A stretch of DNA of 64,000 bases. Origin: Chryseobacterium gwangjuense. Lineage in GTDB: Bacteria; Bacteroidota; Bacteroidia; Flavobacteriales; Weeksellaceae. The position numbers and the translations under genes are program-made. Below, in pieces: positions 36,322 to 44,828 of the stretch. The stretch covers positions 1 to 64,000 of the forward strand of contig NZ_JAJTNP010000007.1 of the NCBI RefSeq assembly GCF_021311115.1. The letters run 5' to 3'. The notes beneath the pieces are model-generated. The model was given only the letters and a program-made list of their open reading frames with translations. It was not told the origin of the DNA and searched no databases. Position 1 is the first letter of the stretch. Each line of letters begins with the position of its first letter.

Positions 36322-37043
36322 TATTCTAAAGGCTTATAGTTTGTAAAAGTTCTATAAAAATCATAATCATTTCCTTTGAATGGTTTTTCTTCAATAATTT
36401 TAAACTTGCCTGTAGAGTCTTTCTCTTCCACCACTATTTTATTGGAAACATCTACTCTTGCAAATTCGTCTAGAGAATCTTTTTTGATTTTCATAAATGC
36501 AGTTATAGTAGAGCCAGTTAAAATTAAAGAATTGATACAGTTTAATTTGGAATTATAACTCAGATTTGGGTAATCCTCTGAGTTTCTGATGTGAATAAAG
36601 TTCTTATTGATTGGATCATAAACAAATAATGTCATCACTATATTTCCTCCTCTTCCTGCGACCCCACTCTGATAAGTTACATCATTGAATCCATCATTGT
36701 TGAAATCGCTGATTTGAACATCTAAACTAGTAACTCCGTCTTTGTCAAATTTAAAACTGTTTGTACGATACCAGAAATCGACATCTGTTTTTTGACCTTT
36801 CGCCCACTTCTTTTTTGATTTATAAAAATTAATTGATACAAATACATCTCCATGGCCAGTATGCCTATATTTCTCAATTTCGATTTTAGTTTTCCCTTTT
36901 GCTCCGATATTTAGACTATCAACAAATTTCTCTTCAGAAAAATAGCCTTCTTTATCTGGTTTAGGATTTCCAGAACAGGAAAAAACAAATAAAAGTGAAA
37001 AAGAACAAAAGACAATTTTAATAGAAGTTTTTAAAAATTTCAT
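36318..37043 (-). CDS. putative lipoprotein with FG-GAP-like segment
   Basis: A 241-residue lipoprotein (LFVFSCSG, acylated cysteine near 23). The segment VQISDFNNDGFNDVTYQSG resembles an FG-GAP/integrin-like calcium-binding repeat, usual in proteins reporting on cell-surface structures. The rest is beta-rich and not recognised. Transcription converges with the CPBP gene. Confidence 0.65.
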   Translation of the reverse strand: MKFLKTSIKIVFCSFSLLFVFSCSGNPKPDKEGYFSEEKFVDSLNIGAKGKTKIEIEKYRHTGHGDVFVSINFYKSKKKWAKGQKTDVDFWYRTNSFKFDKDGVTSLDVQISDFNNDGFNDVTYQSGVAGRGGNIVMTLFVYDPINKNFIHIRNSEDYPNLSYNSKLNCINSLILTGSTITAFMKIKKDSLDEFARVDVSNKIVVEEKDSTGKFKIIEEKPFKGNDYDFYRTFTNYKPLEY

Positions 37044-37091
37044 GACTAAAGAATATTTCTGAATTTATGTATTTCCTGTCATACTTGAAAT

Positions 37092-37122
37092 AAAAAAACC
37101 CTTCAAGTTAGTATTGAAGGGG
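37092..37122 (-). terminator. terminator at the end of the paa cluster
   Basis: Stem CCCTTCAA (37099-37106) with TTGAAGGG (37114-37121), followed on the minus strand by seven T. It lies 24 bases beyond the paaZ stop. Confidence 0.8.
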
Positions 37123-37145
37123 ATATTTTTTATAATGATTCTGAA

Positions 37146-39641
37146 TTAAATCAATCCAAACTGTTCAAAATGATGCGTAAAATGTTTTTTATGCATCAGT
37201 TCCCACATTTCTTTATTTAATTTTCCGAACACGAAATTCATGTGTTCTGTCTGTGGATTTTCTTTGTAGTAAATAGAGAATCTTTTCAGATTATCCATGA
37301 AAGAAATTTTAGCAGCTTCCAGATTTTTATGTCTTAGTTCCAATAGCTTTTCATCTTCTGACAAGAATGGTGCAGGGAAATCTTTCGGCATTTTTCTGTG
37401 ATTGTACAAAGAATCCTGCCATTTTTCCAGCTGTTCTTCAGGAGTAAAGCATTTGTCTGCTTCCGGCTCACCTAAGCTTACCAAAACGCCATGCTCTAAA
37501 TGCTCAATCATTTGCTGAGGAGACATTTTACCCCAGCTTGGCTGAGTAGATTCTGTTAATCCATTCAATGTTTTTTGAATACTCTTTAAGTTTAAATCGA
37601 TAAAAGGAGAATGTTTCGCTACCAACGTTAAAATTGTAGCCATACAAACGACCTCATCTCTTTGATTCACTACTTCAACCAACCATTTCACAACACCGGA
37701 AGGAATATTTCTTCCTTTAACCCCTCTGTTAATTTTTTCTTTGGCCGTTAAATACACCGTAATGGTATCTCCTGCATACACAGGTTTAAAGAATGAACAG
37801 TTTTCTAATCCGTAATTTGCAATAACTGGTCCTTTTTTACCTGAAACGAACAATCCCGCTGCTGCAGAAAGGATAAAATATCCGTGAGCAACCGTTTTAT
37901 CAAAGATAGTTCCCGTTAAACTCGTTGCATCTGTGTGAGCATAGAAATGATCCCAAGAAACGTTAGAGAAGTTTACGATATCTGCATCGGTTACCGTTCT
38001 TCCTGCTGTTTCCAGAGAATCTCCAACCTCAACATCTTCAAAATATTTCTGGAAAGGATGTTTATCTGAATATTTTTTCTCAGCTCCCTGCTGATAAATT
38101 TTAGTAATTGCTGTCAAAGTATCCGGAGAACCCTGAATTGCTGTTTTCTGAAGGAAGAAATGAAGACCATTCAGTCCGCCCATTTCCTCACCACCTCCTG
38201 CTCTACCAGGACCACCATGCATCAAAGTAGGAAGCGGAGAACCGTGACCTGTACTTTCTTTTGCGTTATCTCTGTTCAATACAAAAATTCTTCCGTGCTG
38301 AGATGCCATTTTCCAAGAAGTTTCTGCTACAAATTGATCGTCATGAGAAATGATAGATCCCACTAAACTTCCTTTTCCTCTTTTTGCCAACGCTGCCGCT
38401 TCTTCTGCGTCTTTGTAAGGCATTAACGTAGAAACCGGACCGAAAGCTTCAACATCATGAGAGATGTTTTTTGTAAATGGAGAATCGTTTAAGAACAATT
38501 TCGGACTCATAAATGCTCCATTTTCGTAGTTGGCATCTACCAATTCGTGTTTCCCGTCATAAACAAGTTCCGTTTCAGCTTTTAACAAGTTAACTTTTCT
38601 TAGAACTTCATCGTACTGCTGTTTTCCAACCAAAGAACCCATTCTTGTCTCTCTGCTTAACGGGTTTCCGATTTTTGTCTGGTCTAAAGCTTTAGACAAT
38701 GCATTCTGAACATCCCCGATTAAGTTTTCCGGAACGATGATTCTTCTGATCGCCGTACATTTTTGTCCGGCTTTCGTTATCATTTCGTTACGAACTTCTT
38801 TGATGAATAAATCAAATTCAGGAGTTCCCGGTTTTGCATCCAATCCAAGAATTGAACAGTTCAAAGAATCTGCTTCCATATTGAAACGAACTGCATTTCC
38901 TGCAACTGACGGTAAAGATTTTAATTTTCTACCTGTTGTTGCAGAACCTGTGAACAACACAGAATCTCCATCCTGAACATAATCCAGAATATTTCCAGGT
39001 TCTCCACAAACCAACTGAACAGCTCCTTCAGGAAGAATTCCGCTTTCAATCATATCCTGAAAAACGGCGTTTGTTAAATAAGAACCAAACGGAGACGGTT
39101 TTACAATTGATGGAACACCTGCTAATAAAGAGGTTGATAATTTTTCCAACATTCCCCAAACCGGAAAGTTGTAAGCATTAATCTGTACTGAAACTCCTTC
39201 ACTTGGAGTCAGAATATGAGTTCCCAAGAAAGTTCCGTTAGCAGAAATTTTCTGAGTTTCTCCATCTACCCAAAACGGAGTATTCGGAAGCATCCTTTTT
39301 GCCAATCCAGAATAGGTAAAGAAAGTACCAAAACCTCCTTCGATATCTACCCAAGAATCGACGTGAGTTGCTCCTGTTTTATAAGATAATTCGTAATATT
39401 TTTTCTTTCTTTCTAATAAATAAAGGGCTACTTTTTTCAACATTTCTCCACGATCATAGAACGTCATGGATGAAAGGTTTTTGTATCCTACTGTTCTTCC
39501 ATAGTCAAGTGCCTGTTCAAAATTCAGACCTTCCGTATCGGAAATGGCAACCTGCTCTCCGTTTACAGCATTGTACAAAGGAATTCCGTTTCCGTTTCCT
39601 TCTACCCATTCACCGTAGATATAGTTTTTTAATTTTTCCAT
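37146..39641 (-). CDS. paaZ: PaaZ ring-opening enzyme with extra C-terminal DinB/DUF1569-like domain
   Basis: PaaZ opens oxepin-CoA (MaoC-like hydratase) and oxidises the resulting semialdehyde (aldehyde dehydrogenase). The dehydrogenase domain (about 1-520) has E256 in FNMEAD and the nucleophile C295 in AGQKCTA; the hydratase domain (about 535-675) has HTDATSL and TVAHGYF. Known PaaZ proteins end near 680 residues. This one has 831: residues about 678-831 form a helical domain with MSPQQMIEHLEHG (H714, H717) and MHKKHFTHHFEQFG (H817, H820, H824), like the DUF1569 branch of the DinB superfamily. It is the last gene of the cluster. Confidence 0.9.
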   Translation of the reverse strand: MEKLKNYIYGEWVEGNGNGIPLYNAVNGEQVAISDTEGLNFEQALDYGRTVGYKNLSSMTFYDRGEMLKKVALYLLERKKKYYELSYKTGATHVDSWVDIEGGFGTFFTYSGLAKRMLPNTPFWVDGETQKISANGTFLGTHILTPSEGVSVQINAYNFPVWGMLEKLSTSLLAGVPSIVKPSPFGSYLTNAVFQDMIESGILPEGAVQLVCGEPGNILDYVQDGDSVLFTGSATTGRKLKSLPSVAGNAVRFNMEADSLNCSILGLDAKPGTPEFDLFIKEVRNEMITKAGQKCTAIRRIIVPENLIGDVQNALSKALDQTKIGNPLSRETRMGSLVGKQQYDEVLRKVNLLKAETELVYDGKHELVDANYENGAFMSPKLFLNDSPFTKNISHDVEAFGPVSTLMPYKDAEEAAALAKRGKGSLVGSIISHDDQFVAETSWKMASQHGRIFVLNRDNAKESTGHGSPLPTLMHGGPGRAGGGEEMGGLNGLHFFLQKTAIQGSPDTLTAITKIYQQGAEKKYSDKHPFQKYFEDVEVGDSLETAGRTVTDADIVNFSNVSWDHFYAHTDATSLTGTIFDKTVAHGYFILSAAAGLFVSGKKGPVIANYGLENCSFFKPVYAGDTITVYLTAKEKINRGVKGRNIPSGVVKWLVEVVNQRDEVVCMATILTLVAKHSPFIDLNLKSIQKTLNGLTESTQPSWGKMSPQQMIEHLEHGVLVSLGEPEADKCFTPEEQLEKWQDSLYNHRKMPKDFPAPFLSEDEKLLELRHKNLEAAKISFMDNLKRFSIYYKENPQTEHMNFVFGKLNKEMWELMHKKHFTHHFEQFGLI

Positions 39642-39654
39642 ATAGTTTTTAATT

Positions 39655-39720
39655 TAACAATGTATCAATTTAACAGTTTACCAATGATTGTTATAGTGAC
39701 ACATTTTTAGATTGTTATAT
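39655..39720. repeat. palindromic spacer repeat, family A copy 1
   Basis: It reads ATGTATCAATTTAACAG... to ...ACATTTTTAGATTGTTATAT. It shares both ends with the repeat at 41194-41294 and is related to 44753-44822. It fills the gap between the esterase gene and paaZ. Confidence 0.6.
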
Positions 39721-39728
39721 TTTTTATT

Positions 39729-40556
39729 TTATTTCGGTTCTTTATAAGGAAACAATTTCACCAATCCTTCATACAAACTTCTGTGAAGAATCGTTGCATG
39801 ATTATCTGTTTCCATCATTTTATATTCTACCGTCCAGTTTTTCTTACCCGATTTTTTCAATACATCATACAAATCTTCTGCATCTTTTACCATCACCGGA
39901 TGTTCTCCTTTTCCGACAGAAACATAAACAAATTTCTTGATATCCTGAATCTTGGTCAGTAACTGATTAGCCTGTTTTAAAAGACTTTCATCATCCCACC
40001 ACAAACTTGGACTAATAATAAAATAGTTCGTAAACATTTCAGGTTTTTTCAGCAAAATTTCTGTTGCTAAAAGTCCACCTAGCGATTGTCCGAATAAATA
40101 ATTATCGGTTGTTTTAAACTGGCTATCGATATAAGGCTTTAATTCTTTTTCAAGAAAACTGATGAATTTATCTGAGTGTCCTGTTGTAGGATAATCTTTC
40201 TGTAAGTCTTTTAAATCGGTGTGAAATGTGAAATCTCTTTTTCTGTCGATATTGGCAATTCCTACCACGATCGTTTCCGGCATGGAATACATTTGATTAA
40301 AGAATTGAATCAATCCTGTAACGTGAATAAAATCCTCATTCATACTTCCATCCAGAAGATAAATGATTGGGTAGGATTTCTTTTTATCAAAATTTTGCGG
40401 AAGATAGATGTTCAGAGTTCTTTCTTCATTTAAAATTTTAGACTTTACGGTTCTGATTTCTCCAATAGTTAATGGTTTTACATTTGAACTCTGGGCAAAA
40501 ACCATGAATTGAAATATAAACAGAATACCGCAGAAAATAAGAAGTTTTTTGATCAT
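39729..40556 (-). CDS. alpha/beta hydrolase, putative esterase (IroE/esterase D type)
   Basis: A 275-residue exported hydrolase with a signal peptide ending near FAQ (about 22). YPIIYLLDG, the nucleophile elbow GQSLGG (about residue 155) and a late DNHATI histidine match the putative-esterase family related to ferric-enterobactin esterases and esterase D. It lies between paaY and paaZ, on the same strand, but a periplasmic esterase has no step in phenylacetate catabolism, so it may be an insertion into the cluster. Confidence 0.8.
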   Translation of the reverse strand: MIKKLLIFCGILFIFQFMVFAQSSNVKPLTIGEIRTVKSKILNEERTLNIYLPQNFDKKKSYPIIYLLDGSMNEDFIHVTGLIQFFNQMYSMPETIVVGIANIDRKRDFTFHTDLKDLQKDYPTTGHSDKFISFLEKELKPYIDSQFKTTDNYLFGQSLGGLLATEILLKKPEMFTNYFIISPSLWWDDESLLKQANQLLTKIQDIKKFVYVSVGKGEHPVMVKDAEDLYDVLKKSGKKNWTVEYKMMETDNHATILHRSLYEGLVKLFPYKEPK

Positions 40557-40578
40557 ATTAAATTTTGTGTGGTAAAAA

Positions 40579-41172
40579 TTATTTCACATCATCCCAAATA
40601 CTGTAATCCACAATTTTGGTTGGAATCTGCTGAATATATTCCGTAAAAGGTTCACAAGGTAAAATTGCATCCTTTCCTTCTCTTGCCAGTTCCTGATATA
40701 ATTTTGTTCCTTCTGTTTTCCATTTGATCATTTCATCAGAAACATCACGAATGATTTTTGCAGGACTTCCAACGATTAATTTTCTTGGTTCACATTTGAA
40801 ATTGGCAGGAACAAAAGCTAATGCCCCGATAATACATTCATCACCAATAACGGCTTTATCCATCACCACTGAATTCATTCCAACCAGACAGTTTCTACCG
40901 ATGTGTCCGGAATGGATAATCGCTCCATGACCAATGTGTGCAGATTCTTCCAAAATAGTTTCAATCCCGGGAAAAACGTGCAACGTACAGTTTTCCTGAA
41001 CATTTGCACCGTCTTTGATGATAATTTTACCCCAGTCGCCACGAATTACCGCATTCGGACCGATATAAACTTCTTCGCCGATTTCCACATTTCCGATAAT
41101 CACCGCTTGCGGATGAATGTAAGCAGATGGTTTAATGATAGGGCGAATTCCGTGATATGAGTAAATATTCAT
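40579..41172 (-). CDS. paaY: PaaY-like hexapeptide thioesterase
   Basis: A left-handed beta-helix protein of the gamma-carbonic anhydrase/PaaY group. From ATG 41172 it has 197 residues with repeats such as AVIIGNVEIGEEVYIGPNAV and histidine-bearing turns in AHIGHGAIIHSG. In E. coli PaaY hydrolyses dead-end acyl-CoA adducts of the pathway. The frame extends upstream to 41211 but that start is less likely. The esterase gene follows after 22 bases. Confidence 0.87.
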   Translation of the reverse strand: MNIYSYHGIRPIIKPSAYIHPQAVIIGNVEIGEEVYIGPNAVIRGDWGKIIIKDGANVQENCTLHVFPGIETILEESAHIGHGAIIHSGHIGRNCLVGMNSVVMDKAVIGDECIIGALAFVPANFKCEPRKLIVGSPAKIIRDVSDEMIKWKTEGTKLYQELAREGKDAILPCEPFTEYIQQIPTKIVDYSIWDDVK

Positions 41173-41193
41173 AAATTTTTTATTAAAAAAATT

Positions 41194-41294
41194 AATGTAA
41201 GAATGTATCAATCTAACAGTTTACCAATTGAAATGCTTCGACAAGCTCAGCATGACAGGAATTGTTACATTGATACATTTTTAGATTGTTATAT
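41194..41294. repeat. palindromic spacer repeat, family A copy 2, interrupted by a second repeat
   Basis: Its outer parts match 39655-39720 almost base for base (ATGTATCAATCTAACAG ... CATTTTTAGATTGTTATAT). Between them sits GCTTCGACAAGCTCAGCATG (41237-41256) with flanks, itself a hairpin. The ends also pair with each other (GTATCAAT with ATTGATAC). Confidence 0.6.
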
Positions 41295-41305
41295 TATTGA
41301 AAAAG

Positions 41306-42511
41306 TTATACTTTTTCAATCACCATTGCATAACCTTGTCCGACACCGATACAAAGGGTACATAATGCATATTTTTTATCTTGTTTCTGAAGTTCCATAG
41401 CAGCAGAACCAACGATTCTTGCTCCTGAAACTCCCAGTGGATGACCAATGGCAATAGCTCCTCCGTTTGGATTAATTCTTGAGTCGTCATCTTTTAATCC
41501 TAATGTTCTCGTTACTGCTAAAGCCTGAGCTGCAAAAGCCTCATTCAATTCGATGATGTCCATATCATCTAATGAAAGATTCAGTCTTTTTAATAGTTTC
41601 TGAGTCGCTTCCACAGGTCCGATTCCCATAATTCTTGGTTCAACACCAGCAACAGATGATCCTAAAATCTTAGCTTTCGGTTTCAAACCATATTTTTTTA
41701 CCGCTTCTTCACTTGCAAGAATTAAAGCAGCTGCTCCGTCATTCATTCCTGAAGCATTTCCTGCTGTTACGGTTCCCTCTTTTCTGAAAGCCGGACGAAG
41801 TTTTCCTAATCCTTCCATTGAAGAAGTCGGCTTGATGAATTCGTCTGTATCGAAGATTTTTGGTTCTCCTTTTCTTTGAGGAATTTCAACTTTTACAATT
41901 TCTTCTGCCAATCTTCCGCTTTGCTGAGCTTTCGTAGCTTTTTGCTGAGACCAAAGCGCAAATTTATCCTGATCTTCACGGCTGATATTATGCATATCCG
42001 CTAAGTTTTCAGCAGTGTCTCCCATTCCGTCAACACCGTACAATTCTTTCATTTTCGGGTTAATAAATCTCCATCCGAAAGTCGTATCAAACATCTGGCT
42101 GTCTCTACCAAAAGCAGCACTTGGTTTTGACATTACATAAGGTGAACGTGTCATGTGTTCTACTCCACCCGCAATATAAAGTTCTCCTTCTCCTGCTGCA
42201 ATAGAACGGAAAGCATTTGCCACCGCCGACATTCCCGAAGCGCACAATCTGTTTACGGTTTCACCTCCGATTTTGTAAGGAAGTCCAGCCAATAAAAGTC
42301 CCATTCTTGCTACGTTTCTGTTATCTTCACCTGCCTGATTCGCACATCCGAAAATAACATCTTCAATTTCTTCAACAGGAACTTCAGGGTTTCTCGCTAC
42401 TACTTCTTTGATAACAACAGCTGCTAAATCATCCGCTCTTACTTCGGATAAACCTCCCTGTAATTTTGAAATGGGAGTTCTAACATAGTCTATAATGTAT
42501 ACGTTTTTCAT
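41306..42511 (-). CDS. paaJ: 3-oxoadipyl-CoA/3-oxo-5,6-dehydrosuberyl-CoA thiolase
   Basis: The thiolase of the pathway, acting twice to release acetyl-CoA. In 401 residues the nucleophile C90 lies in NRLCASGMSA, the catalytic histidine H357 in GGAIAIGHPLG and the second cysteine C387 in LCIGVGQG. The start ATG 42511 gives the usual N terminus VYIIDYVRTPI. Confidence 0.93.
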   Translation of the reverse strand: MKNVYIIDYVRTPISKLQGGLSEVRADDLAAVVIKEVVARNPEVPVEEIEDVIFGCANQAGEDNRNVARMGLLLAGLPYKIGGETVNRLCASGMSAVANAFRSIAAGEGELYIAGGVEHMTRSPYVMSKPSAAFGRDSQMFDTTFGWRFINPKMKELYGVDGMGDTAENLADMHNISREDQDKFALWSQQKATKAQQSGRLAEEIVKVEIPQRKGEPKIFDTDEFIKPTSSMEGLGKLRPAFRKEGTVTAGNASGMNDGAAALILASEEAVKKYGLKPKAKILGSSVAGVEPRIMGIGPVEATQKLLKRLNLSLDDMDIIELNEAFAAQALAVTRTLGLKDDDSRINPNGGAIAIGHPLGVSGARIVGSAAMELQKQDKKYALCTLCIGVGQGYAMVIEKV

Positions 42512-42522
42512 TTTTATTTACT

Positions 42523-42601
42523 TTAGGCTAGAAGCTATATGCAGTAGGCTTTACCAGCTTCAAAAAAAGCTTACTGCCTATTGTCCGAAGCTTATCGCTT
42601 A
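42523..42601. repeat. palindromic spacer repeat, family B
   Basis: An imperfect inverted repeat: TAGGCTAGAAGCTATATGCA near the left end is mirrored by ACTGCCTATTGTCCGAAGCT at the right, with a centre of GCTTCAAAAAAAGC. It fills the gap between paaI and paaJ. Confidence 0.55.
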
Positions 42602-42602
42602 T

Positions 42603-43016
42603 TTATAATTCTGTTACTTTTTTTCCAATTTTATAAACCGTTCCGACAAATTTTGCAATCAGCTCTTCGTTTTGATTGGTAATTTTAATGTCATAAACAG
42701 CCGTTTTTCTGGTTTCGTTTACCAAGGTGCTTTCTGCTCTGAAGACATCTCCTTCTTTTCCTGCTTTGGTAAAATTGATGATGCAATTCAATGCAACGGC
42801 AGCATCTCCGGAATTGTTAGACGAAAATGCCAATGCAGAATCTGCAAAAGCAAATGTAACTCCTCCGTGAACCGTTTTCAGCCCATTAATCATTTCCTTT
42901 TTGATGGGCATTTCCAGTAAACAATAATTTTCTTTTACTTCGATCATTTTGATATTCATCCATTGGGAAAAATAATCCTGATCGAACATATATTCTGCAA
43001 CCTGTCTCGGGTTCAT
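42603..43016 (-). CDS. paaI: hydroxyphenylacetyl-CoA thioesterase PaaI
   Basis: A hotdog-fold thioesterase of 137 residues that recycles CoA from ring-hydroxylated or stalled intermediates. The site residues are N44, H50-G51-G52 and D59 in MINGLKTVHGGVTFAFADS. Its start overlaps the end of the small membrane protein gene by 4 bases. Confidence 0.9.
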   Translation of the reverse strand: MNPRQVAEYMFDQDYFSQWMNIKMIEVKENYCLLEMPIKKEMINGLKTVHGGVTFAFADSALAFSSNNSGDAAVALNCIINFTKAGKEGDVFRAESTLVNETRKTAVYDIKITNQNEELIAKFVGTVYKIGKKVTEL

Positions 43017-43261
43017 TTATTTTTATTTAAATTTTTAAATTTTATAACATCCTTCCAAGTGTAATCTCTGCCATCTAAAATGAATAAAGCTAAAAACACA
43101 AAGACGAAATAAAATACAAGACCGTATATATTTATGCTTTTTTCATCATCCCACTCAAAATAATAAAATAGAATTCTAATAAGAAAAAAAGCAACACTAA
43201 AAATAATTGCGCTTACGAGGGATCTCAGAAAGTTTTTCTTTGTAAAAATTCTTTTAAGCAT
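43013..43261 (-). CDS. small membrane protein inside the paa cluster
   Basis: An 82-residue protein with a basic N terminus and two hydrophobic helices (about 12-33 and 43-63), ending in a basic tail. I recognise no family and no pathway role. It overlaps paaI by 4 bases, so it is cotranscribed. Confidence 0.6.
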   Translation of the reverse strand: MLKRIFTKKNFLRSLVSAIIFSVAFFLIRILFYYFEWDDEKSINIYGLVFYFVFVFLALFILDGRDYTWKDVIKFKNLNKNK

Positions 43262-43307
43262 AGTTTTACTACTTTATTTAACAATAGATTCTAAAAAATA
43301 ATAATTT

Positions 43308-43619
43308 TCAGATTTGTGTTATTTCTTCATATAATTCATCAACCAATTTGTCATAAATACTCATGGTTTTACCAAGAATTATCTGTTCGTATGAAAGGTT
43401 TTCTGAGTTTGATGGATTTTCAGTTTGATAAGGAGCATTGAGATCAATACCGTCTTCATTGGCTAATCTTTTAATTAACTCTTTATATTTTTCATTGAAT
43501 TTTCCTAATAACCCCAATTTCTCTTGATCATCATCAATTGAAGAAAGCTCCTGAATGATGTAGTCTTTTTCAATGATAAGCCTTGTTTCCAATTCGGTTC
43601 TGAAACCTTCTATATCCAT
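43308..43619 (-). CDS. small acidic protein inside the paa cluster, unknown
   Basis: A 103-residue charged, helical, soluble protein without signal peptide. No family recognised. It starts 2 bases after the paaH stop and is separated from the small membrane gene by 46 bases. Confidence 0.6.
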   Translation of the reverse strand: MDIEGFRTELETRLIIEKDYIIQELSSIDDDQEKLGLLGKFNEKYKELIKRLANEDGIDLNAPYQTENPSNSENLSYEQIILGKTMSIYDKLVDELYEEITQI

Positions 43620-43621
43620 AC

Positions 43622-44752
43622 TTATAATTTGCGTAGCAACGGGCTTTGTCTGTATCTTTCTTCCTGATATTCTTCGTAAAGATTTTGTAAGGTTTCAGAG
43701 ATTTTCGCAAATCCGATTTCTTTTCCCCAAGCTAATAATCCTTTTGGATAATTTACGCCTTTCTGCATTGCCAATTCTAAGTCTTCATCATTGGCAACCC
43801 CTAATCTTTTTGCTTCAACTGCTTCATTAATCAACATAGAGATGATTCTCAAGAATATATATTGATAAAGAGCATCGTCTTTTTCTGCAACAGGTTTTTC
43901 TGCGCCTTCAGAATAGTCGTAGAAACCTTTTCCAGTTTTTCTGCCGTGAAGTTTAGCTTCCGACATTCTTTGCTGAAGTAAAGATGGTTTGTATTTAGGA
44001 TCGTAGAAATATTCGTTGTAAACCGTTTTTGTTACGGAAAAATTCACATCAACTCCAATTAAATCCATTAATTCAAAAGGTCCCATTTTAAAGTTTCCTA
44101 TTGTTTTCATGGCTTCATCAACTTGTTCTACTGTTGCGATATTTTCTTCAACAATTCTCAATCCTTCCCCATAGTAAGGACGAGCGATTCTGTTTACGAT
44201 AAAACCTGGAATATCTTTAGCAATCACTGGAGTTTTGCCCCAATCTTTCATGAGATTGTAGATTTTTTCCGCTAAAGATTTTTCTGTAAGTAAAGAGGGA
44301 ATAACCTCAACTAAAGGCATCAATGGAGCCGGATTGAAAAAGTGAATTCCGATGAAACGCTCCGGTTTTTGTAATTCCGCACCAAGAGAGGTGATGGAAA
44401 TAGAGGATGTATTGGAACCAATCACACAGTTTTCAGAAACATGTTTTTCTAATTCTGTGAAAACTTTGGTTTTAATTTCTTTGTTTTCGATGATCGCTTC
44501 AATGATTAATTCACAATCTTTGAAGTCTTTTAATTCTGTAGCAATGGAAATGTTAGCTAAAATTTCAGTCATTTTCTCTGCTGAAATTTTTTGTTTATCA
44601 ACCAATTTGGTCAATGTTTTTTCCAAACCTACAGTTGCCGTTTCTACTTGTTTTGCGTTGGCGTCATAAACCCAAACTTTGCATCCGTTCGTTGCGGCTA
44701 CTTGCGCGATGCCAATTCCCATTGTTCCGGCACCGATAATTCCTACTTCCAT
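43622..44752 (-). CDS. paaH: 3-hydroxyacyl-CoA dehydrogenase PaaH
   Basis: It oxidises 3-hydroxyadipyl-CoA with NAD. From ATG 44752 it has 376 residues: Rossmann motif GIIGAGTMGIGIAQ at the N terminus, IGSNTSSISIT, HFFNPAPLMPLVEV with the catalytic histidine, and the C-terminal dimerisation domain followed by an extra helical segment. The frame opens at TTG 44770, within the spacer repeat, and is rejected as start. Confidence 0.92.
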   Translation of the reverse strand: MEVGIIGAGTMGIGIAQVAATNGCKVWVYDANAKQVETATVGLEKTLTKLVDKQKISAEKMTEILANISIATELKDFKDCELIIEAIIENKEIKTKVFTELEKHVSENCVIGSNTSSISITSLGAELQKPERFIGIHFFNPAPLMPLVEVIPSLLTEKSLAEKIYNLMKDWGKTPVIAKDIPGFIVNRIARPYYGEGLRIVEENIATVEQVDEAMKTIGNFKMGPFELMDLIGVDVNFSVTKTVYNEYFYDPKYKPSLLQQRMSEAKLHGRKTGKGFYDYSEGAEKPVAEKDDALYQYIFLRIISMLINEAVEAKRLGVANDEDLELAMQKGVNYPKGLLAWGKEIGFAKISETLQNLYEEYQEERYRQSPLLRKL

Positions 44753-44822
44753 AATGTAACAGTGTATCAATGTAACAATGTAACAATCACTGTTAAACTG
44801 CTACATTGGTACATTGTTATAT
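44753..44822. repeat. palindromic spacer repeat, family A copy 3
   Basis: GTGTATCAATGTAACAATGT ... GCTACATTGGTACATTGTTATAT. It shares the GTATCAAT-TAACA and TTGTTATAT ends of the repeats at 39655 and 41194, and its arms pair with one another. It lies between paaG and paaH. Confidence 0.55.
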
Positions 44823-44828
44823 TAATTC

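Noticed and set aside
37146..39641. PaaZ C-terminal extension as a frameshift artefact
   Set aside because: The extension is in frame, well-formed and ends at a stop just before a proper terminator.
44753..44770. Upstream TTG start for paaH
   Set aside because: It lies inside the spacer repeat, and the Rossmann motif normally begins right after the chosen ATG.
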